Shown: piece after piece, positions 1 to 8,023 of the stretch | Position numbering within the stretch: the first letter of the stretch is position 1 | Layout: every line of letters begins with the position of its first letter | Source of the DNA: Gryllotalpicola ginsengisoli DSM 22003 | GTDB taxonomy: Bacteria; Actinomycetota; Actinomycetes; Actinomycetales; Microbacteriaceae | NCBI RefSeq assembly: GCF_000419445.1 | Contig: NZ_AULK01000006.1 | Coordinates: 92,666 to 156,665, forward strand | Direction: 5' to 3' | DNA: 64,000 bases | Program-made: the position numbers and the translations under genes | Notes under the pieces: model-generated | Databases searched by the model: none | What the model was told of the DNA's origin: nothing | Seen by the model: the letters and a program-made list of their open reading frames with translations, nothing else

Positions 1-906
1 GTGCTCGAGGCGCTCACGACCGACCGATCGGATGCCTCGGGCACCGCCTACTGGTCGCCGTTCTCCGATGACTACGATCTCGAGCTGCTCGAGCGGGCGC
101 TCGGCCGCCGGGACGTGGTGCTGCCGCGGGTGCTCGGCCCGGGCGAGTCGGCCGGGAAGACGCCGGAGGGAGTGCTGGTCGGCCCGGGCGCGGGCGACAA
201 CGCGGGCGCCGCGCTCGGCCTCGGCGCCGCGGCGGGCGACGTCGTCGTCTCGCTCGGCACCTCCGGCACGGTGTTCGCCGTCGCGGAGGACCCCGTCGCC
301 GATCCGACGGGCACGGTCGCGGGCTTCGCCGACGCATCCGGTCTTTACCTGCCCATCGTCGTCACGCTCAACGCGGCGCGCGTGCTCGGCTCGATCGCCG
401 GCGTGCTCGGCGTCGACTTCGACGAGCTGGCCCGGCTGGCGCTGGCCGCCGAGCCCGGCTCGGGCGGGGTCGTGCTGGTGCCGTACTTCGAGGGCGAGCG
501 CACGCCCAACCTGCCCGACGCCAAGGCGAGCCTGCACGGGCTTACCCTCGCCTCCACCACCCGCGAGAACCTCGCGCGGGCCGCGATCGAGGGGATGCTC
601 TCCGGGCTCGGCGCGGGCCTCGACGCCGTGCGCGCCGTCGGCGTGGAGGACACGCGCGTGCTGCTCATCGGCGGCGCCGCGCAGAACCCCGCCGTGCAGG
701 CGGTGGCGGCCCAGATCTTCGACGCGCCCGTAGTGGTGCCCGAGCCCGGCGAGTACGTCGCCGACGGCGGCGCGGTGCAGGCGGCGTGGGCGCTGACCGG
801 GTCGCGGCCCTCCTGGCAGGTGTCGCTCGCGGCGTCGCCGGGGCCGGACTTCCGCCCTGAGATCCGCGAGCAGTACCTGCGCTACGCCTCCCAGGCGCTG
901 GCGTAG
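1..906 (+). CDS. xylB: Xylulokinase (FGGY sugar kinase), C-terminal part
   Basis: This is the C-terminal 301 residues of an FGGY-family sugar kinase. The reading frame is open at the window edge, so the start lies upstream; a complete xylulokinase is about 450-500 residues. The family phosphorylates D-xylulose with ATP before the pentose phosphate pathway. Visible family signals are the ATP-binding segment around residues 79-88 (VVSLGTSGTV), the segment VLVPYFEGERTPN near 158-170, and the GGAAQNPAVQ loop near 225-234. Xylulokinase is preferred over glycerol or gluconate kinase because of the YFEGERTP and GTSGTVFA patterns. The gene is convergent with the next gene and separated from it by a paired repeat element. 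The sugar specificity is inferred from family resemblance only. Confidence 0.85.
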   Translation: MLEALTTDRSDASGTAYWSPFSDDYDLELLERALGRRDVVLPRVLGPGESAGKTPEGVLVGPGAGDNAGAALGLGAAAGDVVVSLGTSGTVFAVAEDPVADPTGTVAGFADASGLYLPIVVTLNAARVLGSIAGVLGVDFDELARLALAAEPGSGGVVLVPYFEGERTPNLPDAKASLHGLTLASTTRENLARAAIEGMLSGLGAGLDAVRAVGVEDTRVLLIGGAAQNPAVQAVAAQIFDAPVVVPEPGEYVADGGAVQAAWALTGSRPSWQVSLAASPGPDFRPEIREQYLRYASQALA

Positions 907-915
907 CGGGCCGCG

Positions 916-1009
916 GGTCTCCATTCAGCCGCTGCCGCGGCTGAGTCGACCAGCGGGAGCGGCAGCGTCAGCCGTCGGTCGACTCACGGCGCAGCCGTGA
1001 ATGGAGACC
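916..1009. repeat. Head-to-head pair of the dispersed hairpin repeat
   Basis: Two copies of the repeat face each other. The left copy (916-951) is inverted and reads GGTCTCCATTC, a variable hairpin, then GAGTCGACC. The right copy (977-1009) is GGTCGACTC, then ACGGC-GCA-GCCGT, then GAATGGAGACC. The variable middles differ between copies but each is self-complementary. A 25-bp spacer separates them. The pair fills the space between two convergent genes, as REP/BIME elements often do, and could act as a bidirectional terminator or mRNA-end stabiliser. Confidence 0.85.
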
Positions 1010-1026
1010 TGCGAGCGGCGGGGGCG

Positions 1027-1671
1027 CTAGCCCTCGAGCCGCACCGCCACCCCGTCGGGGTCGGTGAGCGCACTGCCGGCCCGGTCGCCGCGCACCGCGA
1101 GCGCCAGCCCCGCGAACGGCCCCTGCCCGGGGCCCAGCTCGAGCGTGTCGGCGCCGAGGCCGAGGTAGACCAGCTCGCCGTCGCGCCCGCGCTCCTCCAG
1201 GCCGATCACCTCGCGGTAGAACCGCTCCGCCGCCGCCGCGTCGGGCGCGCGCAGCGCGTAGCACGCCAGCGCCTCGACCTCGGTGTGCGGCACGGGCGCC
1301 TGCCGCCACACCTCGTCGCGCTGCAGCAGTTCGATCGACTCGCCCGCGGGCCCGGTCACGAACCCGAGCCGGCCGAAGCCCGTCGCCGCAGGGTGCGGCT
1401 CCTCGGTCGGCGTGCATCCGGCATCGACGAGCCGGCGGAAGTCCGCCTCGAGTTCGTCGACGAGGAACGCGAGGTGCGAGGCGCCGAGAGGGCGCTCCCC
1501 CGCCCCGATCAGCTCGATCAGCCCCTGCCCGAGCTGCAGGTAGCACAGGTCCGTGCCGTGCTCGGGCGGCCGCCGTTCGAAGACGACCCGGCCGCCGAGC
1601 TCCGTGTAGAACGCGACCGACGCGTCGTAGTCGCGCACGAGGATGCCGAGGTGGTTCAGCTCGCGGATCAT
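1027..1671 (-). CDS. VOC (glyoxalase/bleomycin-resistance fold) protein, two modules
   Basis: A 214-residue vicinal-oxygen-chelate protein. Residues 4-110 form one module starting with LNHLGILVRDYDASVAFY, a typical first strand and helix with a metal-ligand histidine, and residues 120-214 form a second weaker module (FYREVIGLEERG). Members are metal-dependent lyases, epimerases or dioxygenases; the substrate cannot be told. The ATG at 1671 overlaps the glycerate kinase stop codon by four bases, so the two are translationally coupled. It is the last gene of the amino-sugar operon. Longer readings of this frame run through the kinase gene and were not used. Confidence 0.8.
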   Translation of the reverse strand: MIRELNHLGILVRDYDASVAFYTELGGRVVFERRPPEHGTDLCYLQLGQGLIELIGAGERPLGASHLAFLVDELEADFRRLVDAGCTPTEEPHPAATGFGRLGFVTGPAGESIELLQRDEVWRQAPVPHTEVEALACYALRAPDAAAAERFYREVIGLEERGRDGELVYLGLGADTLELGPGQGPFAGLALAVRGDRAGSALTDPDGVAVRLEG

Positions 1672-2789
1672 GCCGGCACCCCCGCGGCGGCGAGGTGCGC
1701 CCCCGCCTCCCGCGCCCAGTGGGCCGGCTCGGCGAGCGCGGCCTGCCCCGATCCGGCGAGCTCGCTGAGCGACGCGACGGCCGCGAAGCGCTCGACGGAT
1801 GCCTCGACGGCACCCGCCGCGAGCGCCACCGGCACCCCCGCCTCGGCCGCGAGGGCGGCCACGTGGGCGGGGGCCTTGCCGCCCGCCGACTGCCCGTCGT
1901 ACTTCCCCTCGCCGGTGACGACCAGGTCGGCGTCGGCGATCAGCTCGGGCAGCCGCAGCGCGTCTGCCACCGCGACGGCGCCGGGGGCCACGCTCGCCCC
2001 CCACAGGGTGAGCCCGAAGACGGTGCCGCCCGCCGCGCCCGCGCCGGGGCGTTCGGCGAGCTCGGCACCGCCGGGAACCGCCTGCACGAGGTGCGCGAGG
2101 TTCGCCTCGAGGGCACGCACCGCGGCATCCGTCGATGCGCCCTTCTGCGGCCCGAAGACGGCGGCGGCCCCGCGCGGGCCGAGCAGCGGGTTGTCGACGT
2201 CGGTCAGCACGACCGCGCCGCCGGGCGGCAGCGGCACGACGCCGGAGAGGTCGAGGCGCTCGACGCGCCCGAGGCCGCTGTTGCCGAGCGGCACGGGCAC
2301 GCCGCGGCCGTCGGTGAACCGGGCGCCCATCGCGGTGAGCGCGCCGGCTCCGGCGTCGGTGGAGGCGCTGCCGCCGACCGCGATGAGCAGCCGCGTGACC
2401 CCGAGGGTGACGGCGGAGGCGATCGCCTGCCCGAGCCCGAAGGTGTGCGCGTCGAACGGTCTGAGCGGCCCGTCGACGAGGATCAGCCCGCTCGTGGCGG
2501 CGAGCTCGACGACGCCGGTTCCGCCGGGGGTGTCCGGCCCGGGCGGCAGCAGCAGCCAGTCGGCGCGCACCGGGGCCCCGGTGGGGCCGACGGCCATGAG
2601 CGGCTGCCGGCGGGCGGCCGGCACCGCGGCGGCGAAGGCGTCGAGGGTGCCCTCGCCGCCGTCGGCCACGGGGGCGAGGATCAGCTCGTCGTCGGGCCGG
2701 CGGCTGAGCCATCCGTCTCTGATCGCCTCGGCCGCGGCGCGCGCGCTCAGGGTGCCCTTGAACGAGTCGGGAGCTACGACGATCCGCAT
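1668..2789 (-). CDS. Glycerate kinase (GarK/GlxK family)
   Basis: A 373-residue protein of the glycerate kinase family, which phosphorylates D-glycerate with ATP (usually to 2-phosphoglycerate in this family). Family marks are the N-terminal VVAPDSFKGTLSA (residues 3-15), PVADGGEGT near 43-51, GGSASTDAGAGAL near 165-177 and VTGEGKYDGQS near 290-300, the last lining the active site. The length is normal for the family. The ATG at 2789 directly precedes the conserved N-terminus; upstream sequence in frame belongs to the permease gene. It lies 53 bp downstream of the NgcG-like permease. Its place in an amino-sugar operon is unexplained; glycerate could come from another sugar-acid route. Confidence 0.88.
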   Translation of the reverse strand: MRIVVAPDSFKGTLSARAAAEAIRDGWLSRRPDDELILAPVADGGEGTLDAFAAAVPAARRQPLMAVGPTGAPVRADWLLLPPGPDTPGGTGVVELAATSGLILVDGPLRPFDAHTFGLGQAIASAVTLGVTRLLIAVGGSASTDAGAGALTAMGARFTDGRGVPVPLGNSGLGRVERLDLSGVVPLPPGGAVVLTDVDNPLLGPRGAAAVFGPQKGASTDAAVRALEANLAHLVQAVPGGAELAERPGAGAAGGTVFGLTLWGASVAPGAVAVADALRLPELIADADLVVTGEGKYDGQSAGGKAPAHVAALAAEAGVPVALAAGAVEASVERFAAVASLSELAGSGQAALAEPAHWAREAGAHLAAAGVPA

Positions 2790-2842
2790 GCAGTCAGTCT
2801 GCCGCACCCGCGGGCCGGCGCCCGGTGCACCGGGCGGCGCGC

Positions 2843-3736
2843 TCAGCGGAAGGTGCCGCTCGAGACCGAGCCCTCGAGCCGGCGCTGGAAGATGATGTAG
2901 ATCACCAGCACGGGGATCACGGTCATCACCACGCCGGCGAAGAGCGCGCCGAAGTCGACCGAGTACCCGGCCTGCGACGCGAACGACGCCATGCCCTGGG
3001 TCAGCACGTAGCGGCTCTCGTCGGTGTTCAGCGCGACGGGCAGCAGGAACTGGTTCCACAGGCCGAGGAAGTTGAAGATCGCCACGCTCGCCATGCCGGG
3101 CTGGGCCATGGGCAGCATCACCTGGAAGAACGCGCGCCACTCCCCCGCCCCGTCGATCAGCGCCGCCTCGTACACGTCGTCGGGCAGCGACTTGAAGAAG
3201 GAGTAGAGGAAGAACACGGTGAACGGCAGCGCGAACGCCACGTAGGTGAGGATCAGGCCGGGCAGCGTGTTCAGCAGCCCCGAGTTCCGCAGGATGAAGA
3301 ACAGCGGCACGATCGCGAGGAACACCGGGAAGGTGAGCCCGGCGAGCATCAGGTAGTAGATGGCCCGGTTGCCCGGGAACTGGAAGCGCGCCAGCACGTA
3401 GGCGCACATGGCGCCGAGCAGCATGACGATCACGAGCGCGCAGGCCACCACGATCACCGTGTTCAGGAAGTACCGGCCGATGCCGGCATCCGTCCACGCG
3501 TGCGCGTAGTTCTCGAACTGCCAGTGCGCAGGAAGCGAGAACGGGTTGGCGAGGATCTCCTTGGTCGTCTTGAACGACGACAGGATCACCCACAGGAACG
3601 GCACGATCACGACGATCGACCAGATCACGAGCAGCACATGAGAGACGGATGCGACGGCCGCATCGCCCCCGGAGCCGGAGACCCTGCTGCGGGCCGGAGC
3701 GGACGACAGCGCCTTGTCGGTGGTGACCGCGGTCAT
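2843..3736 (-). CDS. ngcG: ABC sugar permease, NgcG-like
   Basis: A 297-residue inner-membrane permease of the CUT1 family (MalG side), with about six membrane segments and the EAA loop EAALIDGAG that contacts the ATPase, followed by the terminal FQRRLEGSVSSGTFR. The sequence closely fits NgcG, the second permease of the actinobacterial N-acetylglucosamine/chitobiose importer, including the stretch around YFLNTVIVV and LLGAMCAYVLARF. Its ATG overlaps the stop of the partner permease by four bases (ATGA). No ATPase is encoded in the operon, as in Streptomyces ngc, where MsiK is shared. Confidence 0.85.
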   Translation of the reverse strand: MTAVTTDKALSSAPARSRVSGSGGDAAVASVSHVLLVIWSIVVIVPFLWVILSSFKTTKEILANPFSLPAHWQFENYAHAWTDAGIGRYFLNTVIVVACALVIVMLLGAMCAYVLARFQFPGNRAIYYLMLAGLTFPVFLAIVPLFFILRNSGLLNTLPGLILTYVAFALPFTVFFLYSFFKSLPDDVYEAALIDGAGEWRAFFQVMLPMAQPGMASVAIFNFLGLWNQFLLPVALNTDESRYVLTQGMASFASQAGYSVDFGALFAGVVMTVIPVLVIYIIFQRRLEGSVSSGTFR

Positions 3737-4776
3737 GCTCGGGACTCCTTCGCGAGCGGTGCGGCGGCCTCGGCGCGGCGCACGGAGGCGGCCCGCGGCA
3801 CGTCGCGCCCGGCGGTGAGGCGGCTGACGGTGAAGACGACCGCGGCGAACAGCAGCGTCACGGCCGCGAGCACCACGCCCATGGCGGTCGCGTAGCCGAA
3901 CTGGCCCTTGCGGAAGGCGACGGTGAACAGCTCCTGGCTCATGGTGAGGGTGCTGTTGTCGGGGCCGCCGCCCGGGTTCATCGCCTGCATGTAGACGAAG
4001 GCGTCGAGCGCGGCGATGCCGAGGTAGATGTACGCCGTCTGCACGTTGTCGCGGATCTGCGGGATCACGATCGAGACGGCCATGCGCAGCCGGCCGGCGC
4101 CGTCGAGGCGGGCGGCCTCGAGCGTCTCGGCCGGAACGCCCTTGATCGCCGCGACGAACAGCACGGTGTAGAAGCCGACGAAGCTCCAGACGATGACGAA
4201 CATGGAGACGGGCATGGCGGTGCGGGTGTCGCCGAGCCACGGGAAGTCCGCGAAGCCCTTCAAGCCCAGTCCCGTGAGCACGCCGTTCAGCAGGCCGGCG
4301 GAGGGGTCGTAGACCTCCGCCCAGATCAGGCCGATCACGATGGCGGGCACGGTGTAGGGGAAGAACGAGATCACCCGGTAGAAGCTCGAGCCCTTCAGGC
4401 CCCGGATCATGCCCTTGCTGGGCCCGCCGATCGTGATCATCACCGAGATCGCGAGCGCGAGCACGATCGTCACGAACGGCACGACGACGGCCAGCAGCAC
4501 GTTGTTGCGCAGGGCGTGCAGGAAGATGTCGTCGCCGAACAGCTTCACGTAGTTCGACAGGCCGACGAAGTCCATGGTGGGCGAGAAGCCGGTCCAGTCC
4601 GTCAGGGAGTAGTAGAGCGCCTGGACGAACGGGGAGATCACGAAGATCACGAAGATCGCGAGCGGCAGGATGAGGAACACCGCCATGAAGCTCACCCGGT
4701 CGAACGTGAGCTTGCGGCGGCGCCGCCGGACGGCCGGCCGCTCAAGGCCGCCCGGCGTCGTCGTCGTACTGGTCAT
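3733..4776 (-). CDS. ngcF: ABC sugar permease, NgcF-like
   Basis: A 347-residue CUT1 permease (MalF side). After a basic N-terminal tail it has about six membrane helices, the first near residues 32-55, and the EAA loop EAARLDGAG near 220. FVISPFVQALYYSLTDWTG and the GLSNYVKLFGDD region fit NgcF-type permeases. It would pair with the downstream NgcG-like protein in the membrane. The C-terminus carries a longer basic and alanine-rich tail (RLTAGRDVPRAA onward) than is usual. It follows the binding-protein gene by 4 bp and overlaps ngcG by 4 bp. Confidence 0.85.
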   Translation of the reverse strand: MTSTTTTPGGLERPAVRRRRRKLTFDRVSFMAVFLILPLAIFVIFVISPFVQALYYSLTDWTGFSPTMDFVGLSNYVKLFGDDIFLHALRNNVLLAVVVPFVTIVLALAISVMITIGGPSKGMIRGLKGSSFYRVISFFPYTVPAIVIGLIWAEVYDPSAGLLNGVLTGLGLKGFADFPWLGDTRTAMPVSMFVIVWSFVGFYTVLFVAAIKGVPAETLEAARLDGAGRLRMAVSIVIPQIRDNVQTAYIYLGIAALDAFVYMQAMNPGGGPDNSTLTMSQELFTVAFRKGQFGYATAMGVVLAAVTLLFAAVVFTVSRLTAGRDVPRAASVRRAEAAAPLAKESRA

Positions 4777-4780
4777 CGCG

Positions 4781-6196
4781 TCAATCCGTCACCTTCAGCT
4801 TCTTGACGGAGGAGTCGTTCGCCACCTTGTCGCTGATCTTCTGCATGCCCTGGGAGAGGCCGGTCGCGTCGAGCTTGCCGGAGAGGAACGAGTTCCACAC
4901 CACCAGCGCATCCGTGTTCATGCCGTAGTAGTCGTAGAACTGGTAGTTGAAGACGTTGTCGCCCGCGGCGTCCAGCATCTTCGTCTGCGACACGAGCGCC
5001 GTCGAGCCGAAGCCGTCGTCGGGCACGAGGCCCTTGACGATCGTCGGGGCCAGCTTGGTCTTGGAGAAGTTGGTCGCCGCCTCCTTCGACAGCATGGCGC
5101 GCAGGATCTCCTTGCCGCCCGCCGGGCTCTTGCCCTGGCTCGGCACGATGAACGGCTCGCCCGCCGCCGAGCGCAGCGACTCGTACGGCATGGTCGGGCT
5201 GTCGCTGACGGTCGGCTCGGGCGCACCGGTCATCTTGAAGCCGGACTTGGTGGCCTTCTTCATCTCGTTCTCGATCCAGCCGCCGGAGGGGTAGAGGATC
5301 GCCTGCTCGTCGTTCGACCACTTCGCCTGCGCCGCGGTGAACTGCGTGCCCGCGCCGCCCGGGACGAAGAATCCGTTCTTCACGGCGGTTTCCAGCGCCT
5401 TGAAGACGTCCATCAGCGGCTTTTGCGACCACGCGTTCTTCTCGAGGTTCTCGAGCGCGAGGCGCACCTCCTTGCCGCCCTCCTTGATGGCCGAGTCGAG
5501 CGCCATGGTGAGGTAGTACGAGGCCGCCTCCTTGCCCCAGACGAAGAGGTACTTGCCCTTCGCCTTCGCCTTGGAGCCCAGGTCGAGCGTCTCGTCCCAG
5601 GTCTTCGGCGCGGTCCATCCGTTCTCGTCGAACAGCGAGGCCGAGTACCACACGGCGTACACGGTCATCACGTAGTTCAGGGCGACGAACTTGCCGGAGT
5701 AGGTGCCCGGGTCCTTGACCGCCGGGTACAGCGTGTCGGAGATCTTGGTGCCCTCGTAGTTGTCCGCCTCGAAGACGTCGTCGAGGGTCTCGAGCTGATC
5801 GGTGATCGTGTTGAAGCCGATCGCGCCGGCGCCGGAGTTGTCGATGAGGTCGGGCGGGTTGCCGCCGACGAACCGCGGCTGCAGTTCCTGGGCGATCTGC
5901 GTCGAGGGCGAGACCTTGATCGTGGTCTTGCCGAACTTCTTCTGAACCTGTTTGGCCGCGTACTGCACGTAGTCGTAGCCGTAGCCGCCGTTGAAGATCA
6001 CCGCCTCGATCGACGCGGTCTCGGAGAGACCGAACGGATTGTCCGAGCTCTTCTTGGCGCCGGAACTGCTCGAGGAGGAGTTGCCGCTCGGAGCCGCACA
6101 GGATGCCAGCGTGCCCGCCAGGGGCAGCGCCACTGCGGTCGCCAGAGCGCCGCGCATGAACGTGCGGCGGCCGAGGGATCCGTCTTTGGTGCTCAT
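4781..6196 (-). CDS. ngcE: NgcE-like amino-sugar solute-binding lipoprotein
   Basis: A 471-residue extracellular binding protein. The N-terminus has a twin-arginine motif (GRRTFMRG, residues 9-16), a hydrophobic stretch and a lipobox ending in Cys33, so it is probably Tat-exported and lipid-anchored. The mature part starts with the NgcE signature region SIEAVIFNGGYGYDYVQ, then LQPRFVGGNPPDLIDNSGAG and a region matching LNYVMTVYAVWYS. NgcE binds N-acetylglucosamine and N,N'-diacetylchitobiose in Streptomyces. The neighbours (RpiR regulator, SIS protein, BadF kinase) agree with amino-sugar uptake. The exact ligand is inferred. Confidence 0.85.
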   Translation of the reverse strand: MSTKDGSLGRRTFMRGALATAVALPLAGTLASCAAPSGNSSSSSSGAKKSSDNPFGLSETASIEAVIFNGGYGYDYVQYAAKQVQKKFGKTTIKVSPSTQIAQELQPRFVGGNPPDLIDNSGAGAIGFNTITDQLETLDDVFEADNYEGTKISDTLYPAVKDPGTYSGKFVALNYVMTVYAVWYSASLFDENGWTAPKTWDETLDLGSKAKAKGKYLFVWGKEAASYYLTMALDSAIKEGGKEVRLALENLEKNAWSQKPLMDVFKALETAVKNGFFVPGGAGTQFTAAQAKWSNDEQAILYPSGGWIENEMKKATKSGFKMTGAPEPTVSDSPTMPYESLRSAAGEPFIVPSQGKSPAGGKEILRAMLSKEAATNFSKTKLAPTIVKGLVPDDGFGSTALVSQTKMLDAAGDNVFNYQFYDYYGMNTDALVVWNSFLSGKLDATGLSQGMQKISDKVANDSSVKKLKVTD

Positions 6197-6258
6197 CGTT
6201 GCCTGCCTTTCGCTTACTTCGTCATCACAGGGGGTGGTGCAGGGTGGTGCGTGGGATG

Positions 6259-7008
6259 TCAGGCCGAGTGCTTGATGCGCTCGCCGTACTGCTCTTCCAG
6301 GGCCGAGTTGTGCTCGTCTCCGCCCGGGATGTTCGCCGAGATGTACAGCGGCGGCACCGTGCCCGCCGCCCGGATGCGCTCGGCCGCGCCGATCGTCAGG
6401 AGCTGCGCGAGGTACGCCGCAGTGATCGACGAGACGGCACCCACCCCGAGCCCGTCGCCCAGGTCGAGGGTGGTGTCACCGAACGGAGCCCGGTTGTCGA
6501 GGACCACGTCCGCGACCTCCGACAGGCGCTTTCCGCTCGGATGCTTGGGGGTGACCGCGTTCGTGTGCTCGAGGCTCGTCACGGCGATCACGGGATGGCC
6601 CTCGGCCTTCGCCTTCAGGGCGAGGCCGACGATCGACCCGTTCACGCCCGAGTTCGAGGCGATCAGGAACAGGTCGGCGGGCCGGATGTCGTACAGCGAC
6701 CACAGCCGCTCCACGACCGAGTCGTCGCGCTCGAGCTTCCCGCCCTCGAGGATCGCGGGGTCGTCGCCGCCGTACAGCGCGAGGTCGCCGAGCCGCAGCG
6801 CGTGGGTCGGGATCAGCCCGCCGGCGCGGCCCGCGATCTCCATCGCGAACGCCTGCGAGTGCCCGGTGCCGAAGGCCTGCAGCACCCCGTCGTTCTCGAG
6901 CGCGGTGACGATCAGGTCCACCGCCTCGTCGAGGCCGCCCGAGGCCGCGAACTCGTCGATGGCGGCGAGCCGGCGGGCGACCTGGGCGGAGAAGTCGGCG
7001 AAGCTCAT
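6259..7008 (-). CDS. SIS-domain sugar isomerase-like protein (UPF0309 type)
   Basis: A 249-residue protein with one SIS (sugar isomerase) domain, which binds phosphosugars. The phosphosugar loop is seen as GTGHSQAFAMEIAGRAGGL (about residues 47-65) and IASNSGVNGSIVGLAL near 136-151. It resembles the UPF0309 family found with GlcNAc or MurNAc catabolism, for example next to MurQ-like or NagA/NagB genes. It might be an etherase- or isomerase-like enzyme on amino-sugar phosphates. Its ATG overlaps the regulator stop by four bases, so it is the second gene of the operon. The reaction is not established from sequence. Confidence 0.82.
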   Translation of the reverse strand: MSFADFSAQVARRLAAIDEFAASGGLDEAVDLIVTALENDGVLQAFGTGHSQAFAMEIAGRAGGLIPTHALRLGDLALYGGDDPAILEGGKLERDDSVVERLWSLYDIRPADLFLIASNSGVNGSIVGLALKAKAEGHPVIAVTSLEHTNAVTPKHPSGKRLSEVADVVLDNRAPFGDTTLDLGDGLGVGAVSSITAAYLAQLLTIGAAERIRAAGTVPPLYISANIPGGDEHNSALEEQYGERIKHSA

Positions 7009-7931
7009 GAAGCGTTTTGTCCTTTCTGCAGGGCGCGACGATGGGGCGACACGGCCGCGGCGGATGCCGCGAGCATCGTCGTCGTGCGGGCGAAATCCCG
7101 CTGGGCGACCAGCAGGTAGAGCAGGTCGAGCACGAACAGCTGCGCGTGCTTGGCCGACAGGTCGTCGGGCTGCAGGTACTCCCCCGGCGCGTAGCTCGTG
7201 ATGTGCACGTCGGCGACGGCGGCGAGCGGCGACTCGGGCGAGCTGGTGACGGCGACGGCGAAGGCTCCGGTCGACTTGGCGAGGGAGAGCATCTCGATGG
7301 TCTCCTCGGTGCGGCCGGTGTTCGAGATGCCGATCGCCACCGTCGTCTCGCTCTGCAGGGCGCCGCTGGTCAGGCCCACGTGCACCTCGCTCCAGACGTG
7401 GGCGTTGATGCCGATGCGGTAGAGCCGGGCCTGTAGCTCGGCGGCCATGGCGGCGCTGCCGCCGATGCCGTAGATGTCGACGTGGGCGCTGCGGGCGATC
7501 GCCTCGGCCACCTGCTCGACGAGCGCGGAGTCGATCTGCTCGGCCGTGGACTGCAGGGCGACCGTGTGGGCGTTGACCAGGGTGCGCATGACGTCGGCGG
7601 GGCTGTCATTCGGGTCGAAGGCCCGGCCGATATCGGCGTCCCAGGTGGCGTGCGCGCTGGAGCGGCCGAGCTCGGCGGCGGCCCCGACGCGCAGCGGCAC
7701 GTAGCCGGCGAATCCGATCAGGCGGCAGAAGCGGGTGACGGTGGCGGGCGAGGTGCCCGCCGTCTCGGCGAGCTCGGTGATGGAGAGCTCGAGCGGCAGG
7801 GAGGGATCCTGCAGCAGCAGGGTGCCGATCTTCGCCATCGCCTCGGACATCTGCGGCAGGCTCGCCTGGATGCGGCTGCGCACGCCGAGGCCTCCAGGCG
7901 TGTGCTTCGATGGTGCCGCAGTCGTCGTCAT
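7005..7931 (-). CDS. MurR/RpiR-family transcriptional regulator
   Basis: A 308-residue regulator with an N-terminal RpiR helix-turn-helix (about residues 25-95, including LSITELAETAGTSPATVTRFCRLIGF) and a C-terminal SIS domain (about 140-270, with the loop GIGGSAAMAAELQARLY). Such proteins sense phosphosugars and usually repress amino-sugar operons. It is the first gene of the operon and faces the kinase gene across 92 bp holding a palindrome at 7963-7979, so it probably controls both directions and itself. The ribosome-binding site before the ATG at 7931 is weak. Confidence 0.9.
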   Translation of the reverse strand: MTTTAAPSKHTPGGLGVRSRIQASLPQMSEAMAKIGTLLLQDPSLPLELSITELAETAGTSPATVTRFCRLIGFAGYVPLRVGAAAELGRSSAHATWDADIGRAFDPNDSPADVMRTLVNAHTVALQSTAEQIDSALVEQVAEAIARSAHVDIYGIGGSAAMAAELQARLYRIGINAHVWSEVHVGLTSGALQSETTVAIGISNTGRTEETIEMLSLAKSTGAFAVAVTSSPESPLAAVADVHITSYAPGEYLQPDDLSAKHAQLFVLDLLYLLVAQRDFARTTTMLAASAAAVSPHRRALQKGQNAS

Positions 7932-7962
7932 TGAAAATCCATCTCAGGGATCGGGTATAGCC

Positions 7963-7979
7963 ATGAAAACTATTTCCAT
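7963..7979. promoter_or_regulatory. Candidate RpiR operator between divergent genes
   Basis: An imperfect 17-bp palindrome, ATGAAAACTATTTCCAT, is AT-rich against a GC-rich background and sits between the rpiR-like gene and the divergent kinase gene. A similar half-site (TTGAAAATCCAT) lies at 7931-7942, touching the regulator start. RpiR proteins commonly bind TGAAA/TTTCA-type inverted repeats. Binding is inferred from position and shape. Confidence 0.5.
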
Positions 7980-8023
7980 CCGTGTTTCGGGGACAATCAC
8001 CCGCATGTCACGAATTGGTTACG

